Shown: positions 1 through 46,955 of the stretch, one piece after another
Layout: every line of letters begins with the position of its first letter
Position numbering within the stretch: position 1 is the first letter of the stretch
Source: Eremophila alpestris peregrina
Lineage: Eukaryota; Chordata; Aves; Passeriformes; Alaudidae
Assembly (NCBI GenBank): GCA_009792885.1
Contig: WMCF01000201.1
Coordinates: 199,134 to 263,133 of the forward strand
Reading direction: 5' to 3'
Length of the DNA: 64,000 nt
Made by a program: the position numbers and the translations under genes
Notes under the pieces: model-generated
Database searches by the model: none
What the model was told of the DNA's origin: nothing
What the model saw: the letters and a program-made list of their open reading frames with translations, nothing else

Positions 1-156
1 TCTAAACACATGAAAACAAATGATGCTCTTATTGACTGCATGAATCATAACTCATTTAAGTCAGTTAGGAGATTTTGTTTTATTATTGCAATAAAATAAA
101 AAAATTAGGGCTGTATAGTTAGTTTTAACTCTTTTGAATGAAGAAATATTTCCTAC
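1..156 (-). other. SLC12A7 intron 14, partial
   Basis: Begins with the GTAGGA donor of exon 14 and runs off the left edge. AT-rich; nothing recognised. Confidence 0.85.
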
Positions 157-35106
<34,950 letters not shown>

Positions 35107-35420
35107 GGCGCAGACAGCCCCAGACCCGCTGGCGCCTCCTCCTAGGGCAGCGGGCAGGGTGAGCCGGGCGCTGCCGCCTCCCTCACGTGAGAGCCATTTC
35201 CTCACGCAGCGGGGGGGCGGTGGCCGGCACTGCGCCACCTCCCCCTCACTGCTTGACTGATGGCGTTGAGGCCATAGTTCCGAAGGGAGGGGCACGGGCC
35301 CTGGGGCATCCCCTCTTCCTCAAACCTTGCCTTACAGTTATCCTTGCAGCGCTAAGACCACCAGGCTGCTGCTCCTCCGATCCCACCGGACAGAAACTGC
35401 CTTCCAAAGGAAACCAGAGC

Positions 35421-38400
35421 CAGGTTGTAGGACCTTAATCCTCCAGATCACTGAAGGGATTACAGCATCCAGAAGGCCCAGGCAGAAGATTTATGATCAC
35501 TTTTTGGACAAGTGGAGAAAGTCCACTGTGTGCCTTTGGACTACCAGGACATAAAGATGCCTCCCAGAAATCTGCTCTCCTACGCAGCAGCCATGGTTTA
35601 CAGTGAACGGGTGAAGGTTCTGAGATTTAGGCTAGAGTCAGCATTTAAACTCTGACTGGCAGTGAAGCAGATTCAAAGAGTGAGTGGATGAGCAGTGTAT
35701 CAAGTCAAATATTAACGATGTAGCACTAGTGATGAGTTATAGCTCATGGTTACCTCCAACTTCCATCTCAAAGGAGGTAGTAGCATTTCCACTCCAAAAG
35801 TAGAGAAAACAGATTTAGAAGCCTGGAGCATTTTTCTTATCTCCTGTACTTCTACCTTCTCAGCAAAGTGCTAGGATAAATCAGAAAGACTATTCATGTC
35901 AGTCTGTATCTGTGCCTTTTGGAAGAGGACTCTGGTGGTTTTATGGGTCCCATACCTCATTGGCATGGAAGATGTCTATGTAACACTACAGTCTGTCCCA
36001 CAGCATAAAGCCTTCAGAGAAGGAAGTAGGCAAAGTGATTCTGGCCATCATAGGTGGCAGTGAGCTGGTAAATGTGGAGATGGTCGGGCAGCAAGAAAAG
36101 GACACAGAGAGATGCATGGTAACATTTTGATATTTGGTAATGGGCTTCCCATTCAAGCCATGGTGTTACTACTGTAATGAGAATAGTGGCTGCAAAGGAT
36201 TTTCTTCATTTTAAGCTTTTTTTCAAGCTTAAGAAAGCAACTGGAATGTTTTCATTGCTAATGATAACAGATCTCCAATATTGATGTTATCTGCAGAGGT
36301 AAGGATGTTTCAGGGCACTTCTAATGTTAAAGTTCATTTTGTTATAGTACAGACTATTATCAGAATTAATACCGTGAAGGAATCACATACAATGATAAAT
36401 TAGAACAGTAAATGTACTTTTGAAACATATACACAAAATAGTAATTTCTTCTTCAAAACAAGGACTGATTTTTGTCCAGGGAAGAGCTAATTCTTTCACG
36501 TTGACTGTGAGGGAGTGGACACTGGAGCTATGTGTACCTGTCTAGGTTCTATCCTTTCACTGTCATCAGAGTGGCAGAAGAAAGTAATTCTCGCTTTTGA
36601 GAAGAGGGTGTGCTTGATGGCTGGAGGGTCTGTCCGCAATTGGTTTTCATTCTCCCAGGTTTGGTGAGCATATCTGCTTGTAAATCACTCTTTGTACATT
36701 TTTGTTACTACTGTAGTTCCTGTTACTCTTCATTTTCTTATCTACTTGCTGTTTCCAGTAAACATGTAATCTCTGCCTTTTGTATCTTCCTCGGGAGAGG
36801 GAGGGGAGCAGGTTTTTTTATGGTTTTGTTTTTAGAGGGACTACTAAATTGGGAATATTCCTAAACCATGACGATGGCATGCAATGTATTAGGGATGGGA
36901 TCATGTATGAGATTGAGAAGAAAATTTTCAATATCTGATCATTTTTAAAGGAACATCCATCTGGTGTCTTGAGAAGTCTATTGAAAGAAGCTCATGTACG
37001 ATAAAGATGAAAACTGTATCATACTGCATGCACAAAAGGTTGAATGTGGAGAAATTAGGACTGCAAACTTCATTTTACTCCAATCTGATACAATTATTTT
37101 TTGTTTAAAATAGCTAAGAGCCAAAGAAAGAGTTTTCGGCCAAATAAAGTTTTAGTCATCGGAAGCAGAGCTTCCTCTTCCAACTCTCTTCTGTTTCCTC
37201 TCATAACTATGGAGTACCATCTGATGAAAAACAGGCACAGTTCAGTGGAGCAAATACGATAAATCCTTATGGGCTTGTGGGTTGTCCACCATTACAGGGA
37301 CATCCTGTAATGCAAGAGCTGTAGGTTTTGAACCTCTTTAAATGTTATTGCACAATAACAACTTTGACAGGGAATAGTAACTCACTTCTTACATTTCTTT
37401 GTCATTGCCCTTGAAATAGCATGAGATAAGTAGTGTTGTGATGCATGCCAAATCTAACAACAGACTACTCTGATGGTATGCTTCTTGCCATATGAAATAA
37501 AAAAGAAGCAAAGTAGAATAAGATTAGGACATTATATAAATCTGTGTCTAAAAAGAACAACGATGGAATCATAGTGTTACATGAATGTTTTGTTAAAAAA
37601 AATAAAATGGGAAAACCTTTCAGTTTGTGATATTCCCTGAAAACACAGAGTTCTACACCATCACCATCCTTCTGTTTGGAAATATAGGAATGCATCAGGA
37701 CAGCACCAATTCAAACAAAAATATGCAGATGGATCTTTAGAAATCAATTTCCTATTGTTTAAAAAAATAGATTTTGATGAATATTCTACAATACCCCCCA
37801 AAAAATAAACTAAAAACTGGAACACATGAAGATCCATATAGGAAACTAGTTTATATACCACAAATAGTAAAAGGATAAAATTAATGCTGAGAATAAGGCT
37901 GTGATTTAAAGCAAGATATGTCTAAGGAAGGGAATGATGTCATGAAGACACCAATACTTTAAAAATCTGTGCTATCTTTGATGTTATTAAGATATTGGAA
38001 GTAAATCACTAGAAAGGAAAAAATGTATTGTCACAGAAAAAAGTAAAGCAAAGAAGGAAAGAAGAATGCTTAACAGTTTACGCGAGTGAAAAAAATCACT
38101 AATATTACACATTTTCAAGTCAGCAGGACCAATGCAGTTTAGGCATATGAAACTGAAAATAAACTAACCATTGACTTCTTGGACTCTGGAATGTTGCATT
38201 TTTAGAAGTCTCGAAATCTTTAGAAATCTTGAAAATTAGGGAAAATTCCAAGAGGGGGAATGACTGTCCTTGTATATATTGAGTCATCAATACTTAAAAA
38301 GAAGTAAAACAGTGGCTCAGGAAAGCTGAGCTAACTGGCTTAATGATAATTTTGTTGTGAGGAAAGATGATCACTATCTGTGTATTTTGGGGGACAGGAT

Positions 38401-41400
38401 AATGTGTCTGAACAGTTAAAATCTTACAGTCCACATGAAAAATAGCCAAGGCATTTGATTAGGTTCCAACAGAAAATTGGTTGGAAATTTCTATGGAATT
38501 AACTGCTTATACTTCCCATGTGTTTCAAAACTGCTTTCTGGAAGGTCTCAAGCTGTTAGCAGAAGCTAAAAGAAAATAAAGAACCAGGAGCAAGGACAAT
38601 TAGGGTTAGGATTTTCTCAGATCCACTTTTCATTAGCCATTTAGATTTTCTAGTTAAGTCTGTGGGTCAGAAAAATTGCAGTAAGTAATGGCAGAAAATG
38701 TTTGTAATCTGAATTGAAAAGATAAAGGCTTTATAATGCAGTCATAAATACATCTGACAATCAGGACAACAAGAGGTGAAATTCATCTTGGGAAGCAGTA
38801 ACTCCAAAAAGGATACAGTGTAACCCAAATTGAGTATGACTCCTTTTCAGTTTGACCTTTGCCAGCTCCTCCTGACTCTTCAGGTATTTGTGTCTTTTAC
38901 TGTGACTAAAATGCAAGCCAGCTGCATTGTGCTTTTTATTTCCTGTCTAACAAGTGTTTTTCAGAGTCCTGTGCACCATGCCGAGTGATACTGTTTTAAG
39001 ACTTAATTTCTTACCTACTTGAGCCTCCTAAATAAGAGAAAAGGTGCATCATAACCTCCCATTACCTGATTCCTTACAGTCTGTAAGTTCAGTCTTCTGA
39101 AACACAGTTCATCTTAACACATTGTAATGGACTAACTTTGTGAGAGCTAGAGAGTGTCAGCTGCCCAAGTGTTCATGCCTAGGGCATGCAGAGATACCTT
39201 TTCATATCTATGGTGATTAGGACACACCTGAAGCAAAATATCAGATTGTATGTCTGTCTTGCGTTCAGAGCACATGGAAACAGACTTCTGTGAAACCCTG
39301 ATGAAATTAGTAATTGCCAACCCAGTCAATTCAAGTAGTGAACTGTTACTTTTTAGGCAGGTTGAACAAGACCATAGTGGTATATTCATACTGTTTTATG
39401 GATATGGAATACCCAGGAGCAGCTCCAGAAACACTGTATAACCTCTCCATTATTAAAGAAATCGGTTCAGTCTTCCAGGATTAGAGCATGCTGATAGAAG
39501 AGCACAAACCGGTGTGAAGGTGGTATGCTACTGAAATAGTAGCATCAAGCAGTGTGGTTGACTCCTTGTATAAATAATAAACACATTGATAAGAGAACAT
39601 TCTGGAGGATACTTTGATGGGTTATTTAGGATGTTGTATCCACTACAGTATGAAGCATGTTAGGATACCATCACAAAACCAAAACCAGTGTATGTATAAT
39701 TATTTAACAAAATTTGCAAAACTACTGGCAAGTTTTTTTTACTTATAAAAGGCTTGGAACACAACTGGATTCAACAACTATTCCTCCATTCAGCAGATGT
39801 ATGAATCTTTGCTAACCAAAGGCTGAGAAAACTAGGGGTTGTCACATAAATTTACAACACCAGTATGTTTACTGAGTAATGATATGCCAGAGCACATGCT
39901 GACATCACCACATAGGTTTCTAATGAGATTGAGATTTGCTTTGTAATCCTTTAATGAGCCACTTTTCATTAAATGCACATACCTGATTGTACTTGAGTTG
40001 CTAGCAGTGCTGTTAGCTCATGGGCAGGGTTTTGCATAACAATTTTGTCTTTCAGTAGACTCCTATGGTTTCTGTAAAAAGACTGAAACTCAAGAGTTGT
40101 ATTGGTTTGCTAAAGCAAAAAACTCATGGCTGAGCTTTGTAGAAATCCTCAGACTGAGTTGGGCCTGTCATAAGTTTATATGGTGATAGTTTGTGGTGCC
40201 TTTTATTCCTGAGGTTAAGTAGAATCCTGAGGTGCTGTGACAGCTGTATTTCTTAAATCTGCAGCTTCAGTTTACTTCTATGAAAACTTGCATATTGTCT
40301 ATTTTGTTGTAAAGATGAGATGGATAAACAACAAAGCAAAAAGTGTACTACTGGGCCACTCTGACACTGGCACCTGGAATAGGCATTCTGCCTTTCTAGA
40401 CAGTAACTTACAGTGGTCAACAGAAATTTCCAAAGTGCAAGATAGCAGGCAGACAAGCTGACAAACTTCCCAAAAGGTAAGGGATAAAGACTGTCCCAAG
40501 GATCAGTACCAACAGTCAGTGATTAGAAGTTACAGAAAAAAATAGATGCAAATAAACCACATTATGCATTTTAACTCCAGGAATGCCACATGGTGTTGCT
40601 TAATTGTCCAGCAGGATCATTTAAAGGGCCATAGCAGGCAAATTTCTTTTGTGACTTCAGATTGACTTGTACCAGCAGAGCTGGATTTTCTCTGAGAGCA
40701 ATCTTATGTGATTTAGTATCTTCATTTACAAGGAAACATAGCAAAGAAAGTTATTGTTTCTATCCTTCTCCATCTTAATGATATCTAAAACTTGTTCTCG
40801 AAGACCCTAAATGTCCTAATAGGCCAAAGTTGCACTGATCAGCCTCACCTGAGACACTTCTACCTTCACATTCTCTGTCACTGGATCTAGGGACTCCCTT
40901 TAAATTTAGGCCTGGGCCTTCTGTCCTTGTGTTATCTATGGTATAGATGTACTTGCCTTAAGTTCCATCACAGCTCTGCTTCACCATGAGCTTTGTTATC
41001 CAGAGCCTGGCCTGCTTGTCTCACTTGGGCACTGTGGAACCAATGGCTGGAGAATCTCCTACTGTACTTGCTTTTGTTACTTTGGTTTGGCTTCTCTCCC
41101 AAAGGGAACAGACAGGCCTCAGTGTTCCTTGATGTTCTTCTGAATGAGGCCCTGAATAACTTGCTCTACCCTTGAAGTTCACCGTTCAGTGTAAGAGGCT
41201 GCACTAAATGACCTCCAAAGGTTCTTCATACACCACTTCTTTCCGATTTTGTAAAAATGCAACCACTAGCCCATGCCAACCAGGTACAACTGAATTTGCT
41301 TTTTAACAAAGAAGAAAAATAGAAGGAAACTAGAAAGCTTGGTAAAATATCTGTTGCCTCCAGCCTCTACTTCTGCTCTTTCTTTTCTACTTTTGCCTCA

Positions 41401-44400
41401 CTGTGTCAGTATTGTGTGGTATGGGGACGTCATGAAACTTAGCTCCTGTAGTTTGCCATGTGAAATAGGAAAAACTAATGAAGTATTATTAAAAATAGTT
41501 TCTATCTTTCCTGGCAATAAAACAGAATCAAAGTCATCTCTGACTATGAAAAAGGCTAAGCCTGTGTTATGGTGCCTATAACAGAACTGCTTAGAATACT
41601 GTGAGCTCTAATTTGTGTTCATTCTTGTTGCATTGTTCAACATCACTTGCAGAATTTACTTTTCCGTTCCTTCCCTTTCTTTTCACTTGACATACCATTT
41701 CATTTACTACTTAAGCTGAGAGGTTGTCGTGTGGAAAAGATGCCAAAACTGTGGAGATGAACTCTTAGAGTACGCATAGTTGATTTTTCTGACTTGCAGT
41801 CTGTGCCAGCATGACTTTCACATAGACTTGTTCCTCTTCATCACTGCTGAACCACGACTCTGAGGAAGGGAAAACTGAGGGAAGGAAAACATAATGAAAC
41901 CGTTTGAAACAATTGTATCTCTTGAAGTTGTTCTTTGACAAAATTAATGCCCTCTCCAGCCTCTCAATGGCATCTGCTAGCATACACAATTGAGCTGACT
42001 TGCAACGTAAGCACTGTAGGTTAATCATTTCCAAGATTTAAATGAATTGTGAAACTAGTTTCATTATCCTGAATAAGTGAGGAGAACACAGAAACATAAT
42101 TAAAAAACATAAAGAATAATATTCCTGAAAGACGTTCCTTGAAGAACAATACTTTGTCAAATGAGCGGCAGGTAAAAGCAGTAAGATGATAGATACAATA
42201 GAAGTTAATATTGTTTTTGCTTCAATATGACTATGATTTAACTGTGTTTTATTATTCTGCTGAGATAGAGTACTTGACAGAAAAAACCCTGCATAATCCA
42301 ATTACATTGCTTTTCTTCCAAAGGCAAATTACGCTCATCTCAATGTTAGGAGTCCCTCTGCCCTGTGAGAGCCCTCATCACTGAGCAGCAACACTGATAT
42401 GCACTCCTTGGAAGAGTGAGTCTCTGCTGGACAGTATTATGTTTTCAGTAGAAAGGGTGGGGAGTAGTTTCTTGCACACTCACCAAGGATATTATTATTT
42501 TGGGACATGGCAAATACCTTTAGGCAATAAATACTTAGAATCTTCCTAGAGTACTCCAAATAACATGTTATTATGCTGCAACTAGGTGCTTCACCTTCTG
42601 TTTTTAATTAATTGACTGGTGACTGTTATATCGCATATTTTTTAATATGTCTGCTGAATGAGGACCCTCAGAGGATATGGGCAAAATTAAGGCCTTCTTT
42701 GCTTTGTCTGAAGTGAATTGAGTTTATACCAACAAGCTGATTGTGACCAATTATTTCTCAATAAAGAGAGCAAATATCTTTTATGTATCAGGGAAGCTAA
42801 CCACCAAAATGATCCTGCAAACCTATAGAAAACTACTAATTCTTCTGTAAACTGTAATAGCCACAGTTACAGCTTTAAATTTGAATACTGGCTATTATGA
42901 TACACGTTATCATGCTGAAATACCAACTAGCATAACTTTATTCTCTTTGTAGAATTGTGTTCAACTAAGTGTAAAGACTTGTATTAGATTTACTGTTTAT
43001 TAAAAATCATATTTTCCAGAATATTTTGGAATACGTAATCTCTATGGCTTTTTTTTTTTTTAATCATGCCTTGGTGTCTCCATACTGTTGTATAGTATCA
43101 CCCAGTAGAATAGAGTTGGACAGTACCTCTCAGAATAGTCTGAGGAAATAAAGCATGCTTAAATAGCACCTTTCCAACTAAGAACCAAGGAAAACCTTCA
43201 CTCTTGAAGAAGCGAAGCAGCTGGTGGGGAAATGGCATCTTTTGGTGACCAAAGAACATAGGAACAAGAGCCAGGCTTTAGAAGATATATTTTATTTTAA
43301 ATTTAACTGTTGTTCAGTGGCACACATCACTGTGGTGGATCCCAGGAAAACAGGTTAGGTTGTGCCTGCTATATGGACTTTGATCACAATTACCTAGAGA
43401 CTGTGTGCTGCAAGCTAACTGACTAAGAAATGCTAGCTGATTTTAGAAAACAATGTCTACATCTCTACAACAACCTGTTCTCTCGGCTTTTCTTTAGAGA
43501 TAAGCTCTCACCATTACCCTGTTTTGCCTTATAGGAATAAAGGTTATGCTGTAATGCAAAGGAAAGTCCCAATCTGAGTTGTAGCATCCTTCAAAGCACT
43601 ACACTTTGAGCTGTTTTCTAAATGGAAATTCGGGAAACTGTATGAAAAGGCTGTGGGCTGAGAAAAGCCTTGTAACTTTTCATGAAATATGACCTGGTTT
43701 GGAGCCAAGAAAATGGCCCCCGTCAAGGAAATTATGCATAATTTTGAATTATTGTGTGCTAACTTTCAGCTCATCATTCTGCTACATAAAAACCCCATGT
43801 ATCTGGGGAGAAAAAATGTCTTAAGTCAATCCCACTCTAGACGGTTTGTTGCCTGTAAGAATACATCTTTCCTTTAAATATCAAAAGGTTTCCTTTAAAT
43901 ATTAAAAACTTAATTATTAAGGGCTTAAATAGATAAAATTACTGTTACTGTAGACTTCATTACCTGATATATATGTATATAATTTATAAAGTGTGTAAAC
44001 TGTGTATATACACTCCCTGCTATATGAATCTAGTTATAATTCCTGTAGGATTTGAATAAGGAGACTGGAATACCTCTTTAGTCAGAGTTGATTGTTCATC
44101 CTGACAAACCCAGGGAAATAGGCAAGTCAGAGAAAGGAGTCAGAAATTGCACAATTAGCTCAGAAACCACTGCAAGATCCCTCTTTAAACACAAACTTAG
44201 TGAAGAAGACATAGCCTCACAATGGGATAAAATAGCATAGGTGAAATAAACTGTCCACAAGAAAGATTGCATATATTTAGACTGGGAGGAACCAGTTGTC
44301 ATAATTACATAGCATGTATTTGGGCTTGAATGGACAGAAATGAGTGAATTTCTCTCTAGCTTAGAGACCGGGAAAGCTTGAAAACCCAGGGAATGGATGT

Positions 44401-45017
44401 AGCATTGATTCAAGTGAGGGCACGGAAGAAAGGGGGAAGAGATGCACCTATGCCTTTCCTCTAGTATTCCTGAAATGTGTAGATTCCACCTATTTTTTTG
44501 TGACACTGTTGCAAGTCCACTGTCTACAGATTTTACAGTTAAATTAGTGTAATATTATCAGTAATAATAGAAGGCTAGGAGGTAGTTCTCCTAACCTTAA
44601 AAACATATGGAAACAGTAGCAAGTTAGAACATGCAAGAGGACTATGCCCCAGTCTTAGAAGGCCACCAAGAAACCCCCAAGCAAGCTCTGCCCCATGCAA
44701 AGAGACTAGTCCTGTGAGTCTGACCAAGACGCCCTGTGCACCCTGACCCAAGATGCCAGGATGACCATGGCAGTTCCCAGGGCAGCAAGATAGAGGTCAC
44801 GCTGCACACTAAAATAGAAAAACAGAAGAAAAATGCCTGATTTGGGAGAATGTATAGGTGGGGACCATGGGCATTTTGGTGCTGGCTAAGAAGCTTGCAA
44901 GTTTCTTAGCAGACTAGAAGCTGGGGTAGAGAGGGGCAGAGGCAGGGCGGCCAGCATCCTACTGTTGTTCTCCTGCTGCTAACTCCATTGCAAAAGTATA
45001 ATTTGGAACATATATCC
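35421..45017. other. Intergenic region, no host gene recognised
   Basis: Ordinary AT-rich sequence upstream of SLC12A7. Open frames are short and without family signatures. A probable CR1 fragment lies at 41110-41235. The 44630-45000 portion is richer in G+C and may be degraded ERV sequence belonging with the element that follows, but I could not assign it. Confidence 0.6.
41110..41235 (+). mobile_element. Probable CR1 tail fragment
   Basis: CTGAATGAGGCCCTGAATAA followed by GCACTAAATGACCTCCAAAG resembles the sense CR1 3' UTR (a GGCCCTGAATAACCTGGTC-like block and the GGACTAGATGACCTCC block) with a deletion between. Confidence 0.5.
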
Positions 45018-45109
45018 CACTTCTCTGCATGTACTTTATATCATTACAAACATAGCACTTTCCTGCCCCTAGTTTCTTTTAACACGGGTATGAAAGCACA
45101 TGTCTTGTG
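45018..45109 (+). repeat. Direct repeat, left copy
   Basis: Shares AACATAGCACTTTCCTGCC, CTAGTTTCTTTTAACAC and AAGCACATGTCTTGTGT with 46872-46955, with scattered mismatches. The two copies bracket the ERVL-like LTR and internal sequence. Confidence 0.75.
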
Positions 45110-45696
45110 TGCTGCTTTGGCTGGGATAGACTTAACTTTTTTCACAGTGTCTGGTATGGGACTATGTTTTAGAATTGTGCTGAATACAATGATGATAATA
45201 GAGATGTTTTTGTTATTGCTTAGTAGTGCTTACACAGAGCCTAGGCCTTTTCTGCTTTCTGTACTGCCATCCTGGCAAGGCAGTTGGAAGTGCATGGGAA
45301 ATTGGGAGGAGACACAGCCCAAACAGGTGACCCAAACTGACAAAAGGGATATTCCAGACCATATGACATCATGCTTATTATATAACATAGGGGGAGAAGG
45401 AAGAGAGGGGGATGTTTAGAGTGGTGCTGTTTGTCTTCCCAAGTAACCATGATGCATGATGGGACCCTGGTCTCTGGAGATGGCTGAACACCTGCCTGCC
45501 TTTGGGAAGCAGTGAATTATTACTTGTTTTGTTTTGCTTGCATACGTGGCTTTTGCTTTCCCTATTAAACTGTCTTTATGTCAACCCATGAGTTTTCTAA
45601 CTTTTACCTGTCCAGTTCTCTCCCTGATCCCACTGGTAGGGAAGTGAGTGAGAGGCTGCATGGGGCTTGGTTGCAGGCTGGGGTGAAGCCACAACA
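45101..45696 (+). mobile_element. ERVL-like 5' LTR, about 596 bp
   Basis: TG...CA ends, with GGCTGGGATAGACTTAACTT near the start. A CCATATGACATCATGC block and TATATAA (45379-45385) mark U3, and ATTAAA (45564-45569) followed by CAACCCATGAGTTTTC marks R-U5. The end GTGAAGCCACAACA is followed by TCCTTTTTGGCATCCCGTG, where the primer-binding region is expected. The layout matches the common avian ERVL LTR as I know it. The start could be up to 10 bp further right. Confidence 0.8.
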
Positions 45697-46871
45697 GTCC
45701 TTTTTGGCATCCCGTGTGGAGCACAAAGTGTTTAAGATAATGACAGATTTGATTGGGATGTCCTAAATTAAATGTATAGCTATTAGTGCTGTTTAGCTGG
45801 TAATCAGTAGGCTCCAGGGCTTGCCATGGGGCTCCCTTCCATGACTGTATATTAGTCTAGTGCTCATTAGTGGTTGTATTTTGCTTTTGCTGTTTTCTGT
45901 ATTGCTGTACTGCTTATCATCTCCCTGTATTGTGCCTGGAAACATATTGGTAACAGTCCTGTGATGTGCCTGGGCTGGCAGATGGCCAAGGTGTTGCTGC
46001 TGTTTCTTTGTTGCTTTACTGGACAGGTGAAATTCCAGTGTGAACTTGAGCTGAATGGACTATGACATGAATAAGTCCATGATGGAGCAGAGACCCACCC
46101 ACAGCCCATGGAGGACGCAGTGCCTGAGTAGGTGAGTGCCTGAAGAAAGCTGTACGCCATGAGATGCTGTGATTAGAGCAGGTTTGCTGACAAGGCTTTG
46201 TGACCTCATGGGGGGCCCTGCTGGAGCAGTTCACAAAGAACTGGAGCCTATGCAAAGGCCCTACACCAGAGAAGTTTCAGGACTGTCTCCCATGGGTGCG
46301 GCCCCACATTGGGGCTGGGGCAGCAGAGATTCCCTCGCAGCCCATGATGAAGACCATGGTGAAGCAGCTATCTCCTGCAGCCCATGCAGGGCTGTGATGT
46401 GGGCTACTCTAATACCAGACTCTAGTGGGAACCCTTTGTTGTTAGCCAGGCTGGGGACAAGGAGAGGAGTTCATTGCAATGTTAAACACTATAACCTGGC
46501 CCAAAAGGACTAGGGATGGAGATTGTAATGGACATACCTTTAAATTGTTGTAAACTATGATTTGAACTGTGTAGAAACCACCCAAGGCAATGGAGGAGAA
46601 ATCTTACAAGAAGCAGTGACTTGACCTGAGCTGGCTTTGGTGCCCAATAACAAGCAGCAAGTAATAGAGCCAAAGTAATGACTAAATGAATTTGAAAGAC
46701 ATTTTGAACATATTTTATAGACATTTTGCTGGAGTGGTCTATAGACTAAGGGAACAATATCTCTGTATTATATCAAAGAATGGGAAGGGGAAGGTGGTTA
46801 ATGAGGTTGTACGGAATAGTGTGGGACCTGAGTATGATGTAAATGGTAGTAAATAAGGGTTGGAAGTCCCT
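45697..46871 (+). mobile_element. ERVL-like internal region, 5' leader only
   Basis: Follows the LTR directly with the TTTTTGGCATCCCGTGTGG motif typical of the leader after the primer-binding site. Moderately G+C-rich leader sequence follows. There is no long gag, pol or env frame; the largest frames are about 114 codons and lack known motifs. No 3' LTR was found before host-like AT-rich sequence resumes, so the element is incomplete and cannot be autonomous. Confidence 0.7.
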
Positions 46872-46955
46872 CTTTTTTGCATACACCTTACGTAATCAAA
46901 AACATAGCACTTCCATGCCTCTAGTTTCTTTTGACACAGGAATGAAGCACAGGTT
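46872..46955 (+). repeat. Direct repeat, right copy
   Basis: AACATAGCACTTCCATGCC, CTAGTTTCTTTTGACAC and GAAGCACAGGTTTTGTTT correspond to the sequence ending at the start of the LTR at 45101. Confidence 0.75.

Noticed and set aside
44988..45419. 143-codon plus-strand frame
   Set aside because: It lies mostly across the ERVL-like LTR U3 region, which is non-coding.
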